NCBI GenBank assembly: GCA_965213545.1
Contig: CBDBZL010000002.1
Location: 1,612,001 to 1,676,000, forward strand
Reading direction: 5' to 3'
DNA: 64,000 bases
Origin: CBDBZL01 sp965213545
GTDB lineage: Bacteria > Pseudomonadota > Alphaproteobacteria > Sphingomonadales > Sphingomonadaceae
The notes beneath the pieces are model-generated. The model was not told where the DNA came from, did no database searches, and saw nothing but the letters and a program-made list of their open reading frames with translations. Positions 44,771 to 54,318 of this stretch are shown here, in pieces (within the stretch, counting starts at the first letter, position 1; each line of letters opens with the position of its first letter). The translations under genes and the position numbers were made by a program.

Positions 44771-46594
44771 ATGAGCCATGCGGTGGACGTGACGGGGGAA
44801 GATCAACTAGGCCAGGCGCGCAAGCAGCTGCGCGCATTGTTCGGGTTCACCGATTTTCGTGGCCGCCAGGCCGATGTCGTCGCCCGCGTTCTGGCAGGCT
44901 CATCGACGCTGGCGGTCATGCCTACGGGCGCGGGCAAGTCGCTCACCTATCAGCTTCCCGCAACCATGCTCGAGGGAACCTGCGTGGTGATCTCGCCGCT
45001 CATCGCGCTGATGCACGACCAGCTGCGCACCGCGCGGGCCAATGGGATCCGCGCTGCCACACTGACCAGCGCCGATGCCGACCGGCACCAGAGCGAACAG
45101 GCGTTTCGCGAAGGCCGGCTCGACCTTATCTATGTTGCCCCGGAACGGGCGAGCCAGCCCCTGTTTCGCCAGCTGCTCGAGGCAGGACAGGTGGCGCTGT
45201 TTGCCATCGACGAGGCGCATTGCGTCTCTGAATGGGGGCATGATTTCCGCCCCGACTATCGTTTGCTGCGCCCGCTGTTCGACGGCTTTCCCAATGTCCC
45301 CCGGCTGGCGCTTACCGCCACCGCCGATGTGCATACCAGGGCCGATATCCTCACCCAGCTGGGCATCACGACCGACGGGCTCGTCGTCGCCGGCTTCGAC
45401 CGGCCTAATATCCGCTACAATATCCGCCCGCGCAGCAGCGCAGGTCGCCAGCTTGCGCAATTGCTCGAGCAGCATCCCGGCCCCGGCATCATCTACGTTC
45501 CGACCAGGTCCAAGGCGGAGGAATTGAGCCAGGGTCTAGCCGGGGCGAGTGGACGCCGCGTCCTGCCCTATCATGCCGGGCTCGAGCCCGAGACACGCGC
45601 GCGCAACCAGGCCGAATTCGTCGCCTCGGAAGACATGGTGATGGCCGCCACCGTGGCTTTCGGGATGGGGATCGACAAGCCGGACGTGCGCTTTGTCGCG
45701 CATGCCGGGCTGCCCAAGTCGATCGAGGCCTATTACCAGGAGACCGGCCGCGCAGGCCGCGACGGCGATCCCGCGACCGCGATGATGCTGTGGGACAGCG
45801 CCGACTTCGCCCTCGCGCGCCGACGGCTCAGTGAACTGGAGGCCGGACGGCAGCAGCCCGAACGCGCGCGTCTCGAACGACTGGCCGCGCTGGTGGAGAC
45901 CGCCGGCTGCCGGCGCGCGGTGCTGCTGCGCCATTTCGGCGAGGACCCGCCGGATAGATGCGGCAATTGCGACAACTGTCTCGATCCGCCGGCCATGGTG
46001 GATGTGACGCAGCTTGCCCGCAAGATGCTGTCGGCGATCTACCGCACCGGCCAGAGCTTCGGCCTCACGCATGTCCAGAAGGTGCTGACCGGTGCCGGCG
46101 ATGCGCGCATTCGTGAGCGCGGGCATGACCGGTTGAGCGTATTCGGTATCGTCGATAAGGAGGAAGCCCGGCTCCTGCCACCCGTGGCGCGCAATCTGCT
46201 GGCGCATGGTCATCTGGAAGCCAACGCGCATGGCGGGCTCGAGCTTGCCGGCGAAGCGTCCGCGATCCTCAAGGGTGAGCGCGAAGTGCAGGTCGTGAAT
46301 TCGCCTCCGACGAGCGAGGGCCGGTCGGACAAGCGGAAACGACGCCGCCGCAGCGCCGAGGCGGATGCCGATGCCGATGCCGATCCGGTGTTCGAGGCGC
46401 TTCGAGCGTTGCGCCGTGAGCTTGCCCGCAAAGCCGGACTGCCGCCCTATGTCATCTTTCATGATGCGACCTTGCGCGAAATGGCCGCCCGCCGCCCCGC
46501 CAGCCTAGCCGAGCTTGCCAGCGTTCCCGGGGTGGGAGCGAAGAAGCTCGAAGCCTATAGCGAGGCATTTCTGGCAGTGTTGCGCGCAAGCTGA
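44771..46594 (+). CDS. recQ: ATP-dependent DNA helicase RecQ
   Basis: 3'-5' SF2 helicase for recombination repair, 607 residues. Walker A MPTGAGKSLTYQLPA, DEAH box as AIDEAHCVSEWGHDFRPDY, motif III LALTATAD, motif V FGMGIDKPDVRFV and motif VI YYQETGRAGRDG. Then the zinc-binding RQC region with CRRAVLLRHFGE and CGNCDNC, a winged helix, a short Asp/Ala hexamer-repeat linker (ADADADAD near 46364), and one C-terminal HRDC domain (LAELASVPGVGAKKLEAY). ATG 44771 has AGGA upstream. Confidence 0.96.
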   Translation: MSHAVDVTGEDQLGQARKQLRALFGFTDFRGRQADVVARVLAGSSTLAVMPTGAGKSLTYQLPATMLEGTCVVISPLIALMHDQLRTARANGIRAATLTSADADRHQSEQAFREGRLDLIYVAPERASQPLFRQLLEAGQVALFAIDEAHCVSEWGHDFRPDYRLLRPLFDGFPNVPRLALTATADVHTRADILTQLGITTDGLVVAGFDRPNIRYNIRPRSSAGRQLAQLLEQHPGPGIIYVPTRSKAEELSQGLAGASGRRVLPYHAGLEPETRARNQAEFVASEDMVMAATVAFGMGIDKPDVRFVAHAGLPKSIEAYYQETGRAGRDGDPATAMMLWDSADFALARRRLSELEAGRQQPERARLERLAALVETAGCRRAVLLRHFGEDPPDRCGNCDNCLDPPAMVDVTQLARKMLSAIYRTGQSFGLTHVQKVLTGAGDARIRERGHDRLSVFGIVDKEEARLLPPVARNLLAHGHLEANAHGGLELAGEASAILKGEREVQVVNSPPTSEGRSDKRKRRRRSAEADADADADPVFEALRALRRELARKAGLPPYVIFHDATLREMAARRPASLAELASVPGVGAKKLEAYSEAFLAVLRAS

Positions 46595-46665
46595 AGCGGT
46601 GTTCGGTTTAAGCCAATTGCGCCCGTCTTTACGACTTGTTTACCAATTCATGGCAGGAAGGATGC

Positions 46666-46800
46666 ATGGTTCCTCTCCGTCATCCTTCCTATCCCCAGCT
46701 TGCCGATGGCCCGCGCGCCATGCGTCCGTCCGCATTCTTCATCGCACTCATCGCGGTGCTTGCCGTCGTGGCCATTCCCGCAGGGCTGTTGCTGGCCTGA
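46666..46800 (+). CDS. Putative 44-residue single-span membrane protein
   Basis: A short frame with AGGAAGG directly before ATG 46666. The product has a polar start (MVPLRHPSYPQLADGPRA) and one strong hydrophobic helix (FFIALIAVLAVVAIPAGLLL) ending in Ala. It lies 71 bp after recQ and 71 bp before the S9 peptidase on the same strand. ATG 46720 would give only the helix (26 residues). No family recognised; a real small protein is likely but not certain. Confidence 0.5.
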   Translation: MVPLRHPSYPQLADGPRAMRPSAFFIALIAVLAVVAIPAGLLLA

Positions 46801-46871
46801 AAGCTTCGAACAGGGCTGGATTCTCTGGTTGGCCATGCGCATGAAGCAGGCGCAACCTTCGGGAGTATGGA

Positions 46872-49094
46872 ATGAACCTGTTTCGCTTCGCGACCGCGCT
46901 TCTTGTGTGTGCCGGCCCCCTGCCCGCGCTGGCGCAGGACAGCCTGCCCGATCCCGGTGAAGCCCCTGGCGAGACGCTTCCGGCTCAACCCGAACGCCCG
47001 CCCGAGCGCACACTCGACCAGCAAGCCGAGCGCGATGAGCAGCCATCACCGGCGCAGTCGGCCGATCGCAGCGATAACCTTGCATCGCCAACCGCCCTCG
47101 CGCCATTGTCCGATCGCGCCGCCGCCGCGCCCGATCCGCGTTTTACGGGGATGGACCTGTTCGGCCTGACCGTGGCCTCCGATCCGCAGATCAGCCCGGA
47201 CGGGCGCCATATCGCCTATGTCCGCCGCGCCAACGACATCATGCACGATACCGCCTTCTCTTCGATCTGGCTGATCGATGTAAGCAGCGGGGAGCAGACA
47301 CCGCTGGTCACCGGCGAGGGCTCGCATGGTCAGCCGCGCTGGTCGCCCGACGGAACGCGCATCGCCTATGTCTCCAGCGTCGGCGACAGCGCGCCGCAGA
47401 TCCACGTCCGATGGCTCGAAAGCGGTGCCAGCGCCGCGGTCACCGCGGTCCCCGAGCCGCCCGAGACCATAGCCTGGTCGCCCGATGGAACGCGCATTGC
47501 CTATACCGCGCTCGTCCCTGCCGGCGGGGCTGAGCTGGGCGGATCGCTCGAGCAGCCCGAGGGTGCCGAGTGGGCCGAGCCGCTCGAGATCTATGATCGC
47601 GTCACCTATCGCTTCGACGGACGCGGTTATTTGGCGCCCGGAACGCGGCAGATCTTCCTGGTCGATGCCAACGGCGGCGCGCCCCGCCGGCTGACGGGCG
47701 ATGCCTATGACAATGGCGGCAGCATCGAGTGGAGCCCGGACGGGCGCACCCTGCTGTTCAGCGCCAATCGCAGACCCGACTGGGAACTGGAGCCGCTGGG
47801 CACCGAGATCTATGCGCTCGACCTTGCCAGCGGCACGATCCGCGCACTGACCGATCGTACGGGGCCGGATCACTCGCCGCAATTCTCTCCGGATGGACGT
47901 TCGATCGCCTATCTGGGGTTCGATGATCAGGCCCGCGCCTATCAGCAGACCGCGCTCTACCTGATGCGCGCCGACGGGTCGGATGCGCGGCGCGTTGCCG
48001 CCGGGCTCGACCGCGATCTGCAGGGCCTGGAGTGGACCCGTTCGGGCCTCTTCGCCGGTTACGAGGACGAGGGCGAATACAAGGTCGCGCGGATCGCCCC
48101 CGAGGGCGCGGTCCGCGAGCTTTCCCCCTCGATGAACGATCCCTACTACGCAGTGCCCTATGCGGGCGGCGAATGGTCGGTCAGCGAGGGGGGCCGCATC
48201 GCCTATACCGCGACCACCCCCACCCGGCCGACCGATGTGTGGGTGTCGAACGGGGATGACAGCCGCCAGCTGACCCGACTGAACGAGGTCCGGCTGGCCG
48301 GCAAGGCGCTGGGCGAGACGCGCGAGCTTGCCGTCACCGCGCCCGATGGCACGCCCATTCCCGCCTGGATCATGCTGCCGCCCGGCTATGTGCCCGGAAC
48401 CCGGGTGCCGCTGGTGCTCGAGATCCATGGTGGTCCCTATGCCGCATATGGCCCGACCTTTTCCGCCGATTACCAGCTTTACGGCGCGGCCGGCTATGCG
48501 GTCGCCTTTGCCAATCCGGGGGGTTCGACCGGCTATGGCCAGGCCTTCGCCGACCGGATTGAGGGTAATTATCCGATCAGCAATCACGATGAGCTGATGG
48601 CGGTGGTCGATGCCGCCATCGCCGCGGGCTATGCGGACCCCGCCAATCTGTTCGTCACCGGCGGTTCGGGCGGCGGCCTGTTGACCGCCTGGATGGTCGG
48701 CAAGACCGACCGCTTCGCCGCTGCCGCCTCGCACAAGCCGGTCATCAGCTGGACGACCACGGTGCTGATCGGCGACAGCGCGCCGTTCTTCGGGCGCTAC
48801 TGGATGGGCGGCGTGCAGCCATGGGAGGATCCTGAAGCCTATCGGTCGCGCTCGCCGCTGAGCCTGGTCGGCAACGTCACCACGCCTACGCTGGTTCTGG
48901 TCGGTGCCGAGGATTATCGCACGCCGCGCAGCGAGGCCGAACAGTTCTACACCGCGCTCAAGCTGCGCGGCATCGACACCGCGCTGGTGGTCACCCCCAG
49001 TTCCAGCCACAACAACCTGTCGCAAAGCCCGAGCCAGCAGGCGGCGCGCACGGCGGCGGTGATCGCCTGGTTCGAGCGGTACCGCACGCAATAA
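46872..49094 (+). CDS. Secreted S9 family peptidase (DPP/acylaminoacyl-peptidase type)
   Basis: A 740-residue serine peptidase: Sec signal ATALLVCAGPLPALAQD, a Pro/Glu-rich linker of about 65 residues, a beta-propeller of WD40-like repeats (PQISPDGRHIAYVRR, PRWSPDGTRIAYVSS, IEWSPDGRTLLFSANR, PQFSPDGRSIAYLG), and a C-terminal alpha/beta hydrolase. Triad: Ser in VTGGSGGGLLTAW, Asp in GAEDYRTP, His in PSSSHNNLS. ATG 46872 follows GGAG. Probably cleaves dipeptides or oligopeptides in the periplasm, like the enzyme at 20.5 kb but only distantly similar to it. Confidence 0.93.
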   Translation: MNLFRFATALLVCAGPLPALAQDSLPDPGEAPGETLPAQPERPPERTLDQQAERDEQPSPAQSADRSDNLASPTALAPLSDRAAAAPDPRFTGMDLFGLTVASDPQISPDGRHIAYVRRANDIMHDTAFSSIWLIDVSSGEQTPLVTGEGSHGQPRWSPDGTRIAYVSSVGDSAPQIHVRWLESGASAAVTAVPEPPETIAWSPDGTRIAYTALVPAGGAELGGSLEQPEGAEWAEPLEIYDRVTYRFDGRGYLAPGTRQIFLVDANGGAPRRLTGDAYDNGGSIEWSPDGRTLLFSANRRPDWELEPLGTEIYALDLASGTIRALTDRTGPDHSPQFSPDGRSIAYLGFDDQARAYQQTALYLMRADGSDARRVAAGLDRDLQGLEWTRSGLFAGYEDEGEYKVARIAPEGAVRELSPSMNDPYYAVPYAGGEWSVSEGGRIAYTATTPTRPTDVWVSNGDDSRQLTRLNEVRLAGKALGETRELAVTAPDGTPIPAWIMLPPGYVPGTRVPLVLEIHGGPYAAYGPTFSADYQLYGAAGYAVAFANPGGSTGYGQAFADRIEGNYPISNHDELMAVVDAAIAAGYADPANLFVTGGSGGGLLTAWMVGKTDRFAAAASHKPVISWTTTVLIGDSAPFFGRYWMGGVQPWEDPEAYRSRSPLSLVGNVTTPTLVLVGAEDYRTPRSEAEQFYTALKLRGIDTALVVTPSSSHNNLSQSPSQQAARTAAVIAWFERYRTQ

Positions 49095-49559
49095 GGCGCG
49101 CCTTGCCGATTGGTCGGATGCTGCCTGGTTCGAGTCGCTTAAAGGCAGCGGTTGGGCCAGCGGCGCGCGATCAGCTGGTTCGCACCGTCAGTCGAACTTT
49201 CGTGGCTGTGCGGTCTGACCGATCATCCGTCCATCGGCGCTGCCGAGCCTAACAGGCACGCTCGTTACAGGCACACCCGGCCTGACCAATCGTCCTGCCG
49301 GGGGGTCCGCGTGAGGCCCGCGTGCCGCTGCCAGACCGGGACCCCTCTCGCTGCCCTTCGCCCGCGATCCGCTTCGAGCCGCCAAGCCAACCTTCACCAA
49401 CCTGTCCAAACCTCGCCAAGTTTGGCCCTCACCCCCTCGCCCCAACATTCTTGAGACAAATCGCCAGGCTCTTGTCCGAATGAGGCAGCCTCACCCTGCG
49501 GCCGCGCATCCACAAAGCGCCGGCTGGACAGCGCCGCGCCGGTTCCCCATCTGCCTGCC
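49095..49559. other. Intergenic stretch, nothing recognised
   Basis: 465 bp between the S9 peptidase and the exonuclease gene. It has one small perfect hairpin (CCAAAC-N8-GTTTGG, about 49405-49424) and a C-rich tract after it. No credible ORF, RNA or promoter stands out. It presumably holds the promoter of the exonuclease gene. Confidence 0.4.
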
Positions 49560-50564
49560 ATGCCCGCCGATTTCTCCTGGCTGCGGCCCGAACCGCACGG
49601 GATCTATATCATCCCCGCCGATTGCTGGATCGACCCCTCGCAGCAGGCGGCGCGCGCGCTCGTCACGCATGGTCACGCGGACCATGCGCGCGGCGGCCAT
49701 GGCCAGACCATTGCCACGCCCGAGACGCTGGCGATCATGGACCTGCGCTATCAGACGCGCGAGGGCGCCACGCCGGCTGCCTATGGCGAGACGGTGACGC
49801 TCGCGGGCGGGGTTACGGCCACCTTCGTTCCCGCCGGCCATGTGCTGGGCAGCGCGCAGGTGCTGCTCGAACATGCGGGCGAGCGGGTGGTGGTGACCGG
49901 CGACTACAAGCGCCGTCCCGACCCCACCTGCCCGCCCTTCGCCCCGACGTCGTGCGATGTCTTCGTTACCGAAGCGACCTTTGGTTTGCCCGTTTTTACC
50001 CATCCACCGGTTGCCGAGGAGATCGCAAAGCTCATGACCGCGCTGGCGGCGGCCCCCGAGCGCTGCGTGCTGGTGGGCGCCTATGCGCTGGGCAAGGCGC
50101 AGCGCGTCATCGCCGAGCTGCGCGCCGCGGGTCATCACGACCCCATCTATCTGCATGGCGCGATGGAGAAGATGTGCCGGCTCTATGAAGAGCACGGGAT
50201 CGAGCTTGGCGAGTTGCGCCTGGTCGCCGATCATCCGCGCGATGCCATTCGCGGCCATATCGTGGTCTGCCCGCCAGCAGCGCTCAACGACCGGTGGAGC
50301 CGCCGCCTGCCCGAGCCCGTCACCGCCATGGCGAGCGGCTGGATGCGCGTTCGCCAGCGCGCCAGGCAGCGCAATGTCGAACTGCCGCTGATCATTTCCG
50401 ATCATGCCGATTGGCATGAGCTGACGGGCACCATCGCCGAGATCGACCCGGCCGAAACCTGGGTGACGCATGGCCGCGAGGAAGCGCTGATCCGCTGGTG
50501 CCAGTTGCACCAGCGCCGCGCGCGGGCGCTGGCGCTGATCGGCCGCGAGGATGAGGACGGCTAG
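49560..50564 (+). CDS. Ligase-associated DNA exonuclease (metallo-beta-lactamase fold)
   Basis: A 334-residue MBL/beta-CASP-like nuclease: metal motif THGHADHARG (His37, His39, Asp41, His42), PAGHVLGSAQV, TGDYKRRPDPTCPPF, and the family ending IISDHADWHELTGTIAEI and THGREEALIRW. In many bacteria this exonuclease is encoded beside an ATP-dependent DNA ligase and an Lhr-type DEXH helicase, forming a repair set. Here the next gene is serS, so neither partner is adjacent. The start has only a weak ribosome-binding site. Confidence 0.88.
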   Translation: MPADFSWLRPEPHGIYIIPADCWIDPSQQAARALVTHGHADHARGGHGQTIATPETLAIMDLRYQTREGATPAAYGETVTLAGGVTATFVPAGHVLGSAQVLLEHAGERVVVTGDYKRRPDPTCPPFAPTSCDVFVTEATFGLPVFTHPPVAEEIAKLMTALAAAPERCVLVGAYALGKAQRVIAELRAAGHHDPIYLHGAMEKMCRLYEEHGIELGELRLVADHPRDAIRGHIVVCPPAALNDRWSRRLPEPVTAMASGWMRVRQRARQRNVELPLIISDHADWHELTGTIAEIDPAETWVTHGREEALIRWCQLHQRRARALALIGREDEDG

Positions 50565-50841
50565 GCGTTACTAGACGCGCTTTGCAAGTTGGTGACACCG
50601 CTCGCTGCCTTACCCGCGCGGCACGCTACGGTGACAGATATTTTGGTTCGGCCGGGGCGACCGCGAGAGCTCCGCGTCCCGAACCTTGTTGGCATCCTTC
50701 GGACAACAGCCTCGCCTGCCCGAGCGCATAAAGAGTCTCCGGCGTATCCTCGTCTCGCCGCCGTGCGCCAGCGCACCATTGAACCGACCGGCGGCTCGCC
50801 ACTGGACAAGCGAGCGAAGGCAGGCGCATAGGGCGCGCCCG

Positions 50842-52122
50842 ATGCATGACCTGCGCGCCATTCGGGAGGATCCGGACGGGTTCGACGCCGCCCTGGCCCG
50901 GCGCGGCCTGGATCCGGCCGCCGCCCGCATCCTCGACCTCGACGAGGCGCGGCGGCGCGCGGCCGCCCTGCTGCAGGAAGCGCAGGCCAAGCGCAACGAA
51001 GCATCCAAGGCCATCGGCGCGGCAATGGGCAAGGGCGATATTGCGCGCGCCGAGGCGTTGAAGGCCGAGGTGGCGCAGATCAAGCAGGCGGCTCCCGCAC
51101 TCGAGGCCGAGGAGCGCGAGCTGGGTGAACGGCTCGAGACGGACCTGGCGGCGCTTCCCAATTTGCCGGCGGAAGATGTGCCCGATGGCACGGACGAGAG
51201 CGAAAATGTCGAGCTGGCGCGCTGGGGCGAGCAGCCGTCCTTTGCGTTCGCGCCCAGGGAGCACGCCGATCTCGGCCCGCCGCTGGGCCTCGATTTCGAG
51301 ACCGCCGCCGCCATGTCCGGCGCGCGCTTTGCCTTCCTTCGCGGACAGATGGCGCGGCTGCACCGAGCGCTGGGCCAGTTCATGCTCGATTTTCAGACCG
51401 CGACGCGCGGCTACACCGAATGCGCGCCCCCGCTGCTGGTCCGCGACGAGGCGGTGTTCGGGACCGGACAACTGCCCAAGTTCGCCGATGATCTGTTCCG
51501 CACCTCCGATGGTCGCTGGCTCATTCCCACCGCCGAGGTCTCGCTCACCAATTCGGTGCGCGAACAGATCCTGGGCGATCTGTCCCAGCCCATCCGCCTG
51601 ACCGCGCTCACCCCCTGCTTCCGCTCCGAGGCGGGGGCGGCGGGCAAGGACACGCGCGGTTTCATCCGCCAGCACCAGTTCGAGAAGGTGGAGCTGGTCG
51701 CCATCTGCGCGCCGGAACAGGCCGAGGCCGAGCACCGCCATATGCTCAAAAGCGCGCAGGCCGTGCTCGAACGGCTCGGCCTGCCCCATCGCACCATGCT
51801 GCTATGCGCCGGCGACATGGGCGCCTCGGCTAGGAAGACCTTCGACTTGGAGGTGTGGCTGCCGGGCCAGGGCGCCTGGCGCGAGATCAGCTCGATAAGC
51901 TGGTGCGGCGACTGGCAGGCGCGGCGGATGAACGCGCGCTACCGTCCCGAGGGCGGCAAAGGGACGCAATTCGTCCACACGCTCAACGGCTCGGGGCTGG
52001 CGGTGGGCCGCACGCTGGTCGCGGTGCTCGAGAATTATCAGCAGGCCGATGGATCGGTCCTCGTGCCGCCCGCGCTCCTGACCTATACGGGCGGCCTCGA
52101 CAGGCTGGAACCCATCTCGTAA
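50842..52122 (+). CDS. serS: Serine--tRNA ligase
   Basis: Class II synthetase of 426 residues with the N-terminal antiparallel coiled-coil arm (about 25-105, rich in Ala/Glu/Lys heptads), motif 2 in PCFRSEAGAAGKDTRGFIRQ, and motif 3 in NGSGLAVGRTLVAVLENYQ. The block SSISWCGDWQARRMNARYR replaces the more common SNC-x-DFQARR, which I take as a lineage form. ATG 50842 fits the family start. Followed by surE after 16 bp, a usual alphaproteobacterial pairing. Confidence 0.96.
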   Translation: MHDLRAIREDPDGFDAALARRGLDPAAARILDLDEARRRAAALLQEAQAKRNEASKAIGAAMGKGDIARAEALKAEVAQIKQAAPALEAEERELGERLETDLAALPNLPAEDVPDGTDESENVELARWGEQPSFAFAPREHADLGPPLGLDFETAAAMSGARFAFLRGQMARLHRALGQFMLDFQTATRGYTECAPPLLVRDEAVFGTGQLPKFADDLFRTSDGRWLIPTAEVSLTNSVREQILGDLSQPIRLTALTPCFRSEAGAAGKDTRGFIRQHQFEKVELVAICAPEQAEAEHRHMLKSAQAVLERLGLPHRTMLLCAGDMGASARKTFDLEVWLPGQGAWREISSISWCGDWQARRMNARYRPEGGKGTQFVHTLNGSGLAVGRTLVAVLENYQQADGSVLVPPALLTYTGGLDRLEPIS

Positions 52123-52138
52123 ATCTTCAGGATCGGTT

Positions 52139-52906
52139 GTGAAAATCCTCCTCACCAATGATGACGGGATCCACGCGCCGGGACTGGAAGTGCTCGAGGA
52201 TATCACGCGCGAACTGGCCGGCGAGGTATGGGTGTGCGCGCCGTCCGAAGAGCAATCCGGCGCAGGCCATTCGCTGACCCTGCATCATCCGGTGCGGCTT
52301 CAGGAGCATGGCGACAGGCGCTATGCGGTAACCGGCACACCGACCGACGCGGTCAATCTGGCGCTGAGGAAATTGTTCGCCGATGGTCTGCCCGATCTGG
52401 TCATCTCGGGCGTCAACGCGGGCGAGAACCTGGGCGATGACATTACCTATTCGGGCACCATCTCGGCGGCGATGGAGGCGGCGCTGGCAGGCGTGCCGGC
52501 CATCGCGCTCAGCCAGTCGATGCGGCCCCGCGGGGGAGGGGAGCAGCATGGCTTTGCCGCCACCAACGGCTGGGCGGCGCGTGTGCTGGGGCCGCTGATC
52601 CGCGTGCCGATGGCCAGGCGCACGCTCGTTAATGTCAATTTTCCCGCGCTGGCGGCCGATGACGTGCGCGGCGTGCGCGTGGTGCGGCAGGGCTTTCACG
52701 ACTATTCGCGCGGCAGCCTGGTGGAAGGCACCGATCCGCGCGGGCGGCGCTATTACTGGTTCGGCCTGGAGGACATGGAGCACACACTCGACCATGGCAC
52801 CGACTTGGAAGCGGTGGCGGACGGCTTCGTAGCGATCACCCCGCTCCAGCTCGACCTGACGCACCACGCGGCGATCGGCGCGCTGGCCGAGCGCTTCGTG
52901 CCATGA
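52139..52906 (+). CDS. surE: 5'/3'-nucleotidase SurE
   Basis: Metal-dependent phosphatase on nucleoside monophosphates, stationary-phase linked. In 255 residues: MKILLTNDDGIHAPGL with the metal Asp pair at 8-9, APSEEQSGAGHSLTL, GTPTDAVNLAL, and SGVNAGENLGDDITYSGT. The start is GTG 52139. It closely follows serS and precedes the K+ channel gene. Confidence 0.95.
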   Translation: MKILLTNDDGIHAPGLEVLEDITRELAGEVWVCAPSEEQSGAGHSLTLHHPVRLQEHGDRRYAVTGTPTDAVNLALRKLFADGLPDLVISGVNAGENLGDDITYSGTISAAMEAALAGVPAIALSQSMRPRGGGEQHGFAATNGWAARVLGPLIRVPMARRTLVNVNFPALAADDVRGVRVVRQGFHDYSRGSLVEGTDPRGRRYYWFGLEDMEHTLDHGTDLEAVADGFVAITPLQLDLTHHAAIGALAERFVP

Positions 52907-52931
52907 CCTGTGGCCGAGGGCTCTAGAGGCC

Positions 52932-54017
52932 ATGGCCGAGGAAACCCAGCGCCCGACCAAGGCAGCGCTGCGGCTGCGCAAGCATCGCGCCGCGCCGCTG
53001 CGCCGCCAGGTCCGGGTGCCGGTATGGGGCGACCTTGGCATCCGCATCGGCCTGGCGCTGGGGCTCATCTTCATCGTCATTCTGATCCACTGGTGGGACC
53101 GCGACGGGCTGGTCGACAATCTCGATGGCGAGGTGTCCTTCCTCGATGTCGTCTATTTCACCATGATCTCGATCACCACCACCGGGTTTGGCGACATCGC
53201 CCCCATATCGGACCGCGCGCGACTGGTGGAAGCGGTGATCGTGACCCCGGTGCGCGTTCTGGTGCTCTTCATTTTCGTGGGCACCGCCTATAATTTCGTC
53301 ATCCGGCGATCATGGGAGAAATGGCGCATGTCGCGCATCCAGAACCAGCTTTCCAACCATTGCGTGGTGCTCGGCTTCGGCGTGTCGGGAGCCGAGGCGG
53401 TGGGCGAACTGATCGAGCGCGGGACCGATCCCACCTGCATCGTGGTGATGGACACCAATGCCGAACGGCTCGAATCGGCAGAAGCGATGGGCTGCAATGT
53501 CATGCAGGCCGATGCCACGCGCGATGATGCGCTGAACTCGGTGCGCATCGCCTCGGCGCGAACCGTGCTGGTCTCGGCCGGGCGCGACGATGCCTCGATC
53601 CTTATCGTGCTCACCGTGCGTCACTTGGCCCCCAACACCCCGATCACGGTAGTGGTGCGCGCGGCGGACAACGAGTTGCTCGCCCGGCAGGCCGGGGCGG
53701 ACAATGTGATCAACCCGGTGCGCTTCACCGGCCTGTTGCTGGCAGGCTCGGCGCAGGGCGCTCATATCGCCGAATATCTTGCCGATCTCGCCAGCGTCTC
53801 GGGCCGGGTGCAACTGGTCGAGCGTCCGGTGCGCGAAGAGGAGGTCGGCAAGCCATTGTCGCAGCTTTCGACCAATGGCCGGGGGCTCAGGATCTATCGC
53901 AATGGCGGCGCCTGCGGCTTCTGGGAGCACGAGGCGGATTGCCTGCAGGCGGGCGATATCGTGGTCGAGATCCGCGCCACCGACGCCCCGCCGGGCGCGG
54001 ACGAGATCAGCACCTAA
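52932..54017 (+). CDS. Two-TM potassium channel with RCK/TrkA-N domain
   Basis: A 361-residue membrane protein: basic cytosolic N-terminus, TM1 (about 36-53), pore helix and selectivity filter TTTGFGD (82-88), TM2 (about 103-124), then an RCK domain with the Rossmann glycines GFGVSG (148-153), MDTNAERLESAEAMG and GRDDASILIVLTVRHLAP, and a C-terminal extra domain. The filter has GFGD where most channels have GYGD; both are used by real K+ channels. Ligand of the RCK domain is not predictable. It follows surE by 25 bp. Confidence 0.88.
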   Translation: MAEETQRPTKAALRLRKHRAAPLRRQVRVPVWGDLGIRIGLALGLIFIVILIHWWDRDGLVDNLDGEVSFLDVVYFTMISITTTGFGDIAPISDRARLVEAVIVTPVRVLVLFIFVGTAYNFVIRRSWEKWRMSRIQNQLSNHCVVLGFGVSGAEAVGELIERGTDPTCIVVMDTNAERLESAEAMGCNVMQADATRDDALNSVRIASARTVLVSAGRDDASILIVLTVRHLAPNTPITVVVRAADNELLARQAGADNVINPVRFTGLLLAGSAQGAHIAEYLADLASVSGRVQLVERPVREEEVGKPLSQLSTNGRGLRIYRNGGACGFWEHEADCLQAGDIVVEIRATDAPPGADEIST

Positions 54018-54318
54018 CGCTAGAGGCGGTGCGAGGAGCGCTCCAACATACGCTTGCGGGAGACCGAGCCGGCACCATTGGGCGCCAGCAAGCGGTGCGC
54101 CGGGATCCCCAGCGCACCGTTCCCGTGGTCAGCGGTTTCCGCAGCTGCTCCAATTACCGCCCTTGCGGCTGGCGCAAAAAACCGGGCTAACCTCAGCGCT
54201 GCGACCAACCTATTTGATCGCGACGGTCAAACGACTCGCAGGAGGACAATACCGATGCGCGTCGGCACGCTCGCCAAATCGGTCCGCGGTCGTCGTCGCT
54301 GCCACGCGGGTGGGCTAC
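54018..54318. other. Intergenic stretch between convergent genes
   Basis: About 300 bp. One item stands out: an AGGAGG site (from 54239) 9 nt before ATG 54255, opening a 37-codon frame that runs into the 3' end of the DUF1761 gene on the other strand. The peptide is basic and low in hydrophobic residues, without known family, so I do not call it a gene. Confidence 0.4.
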
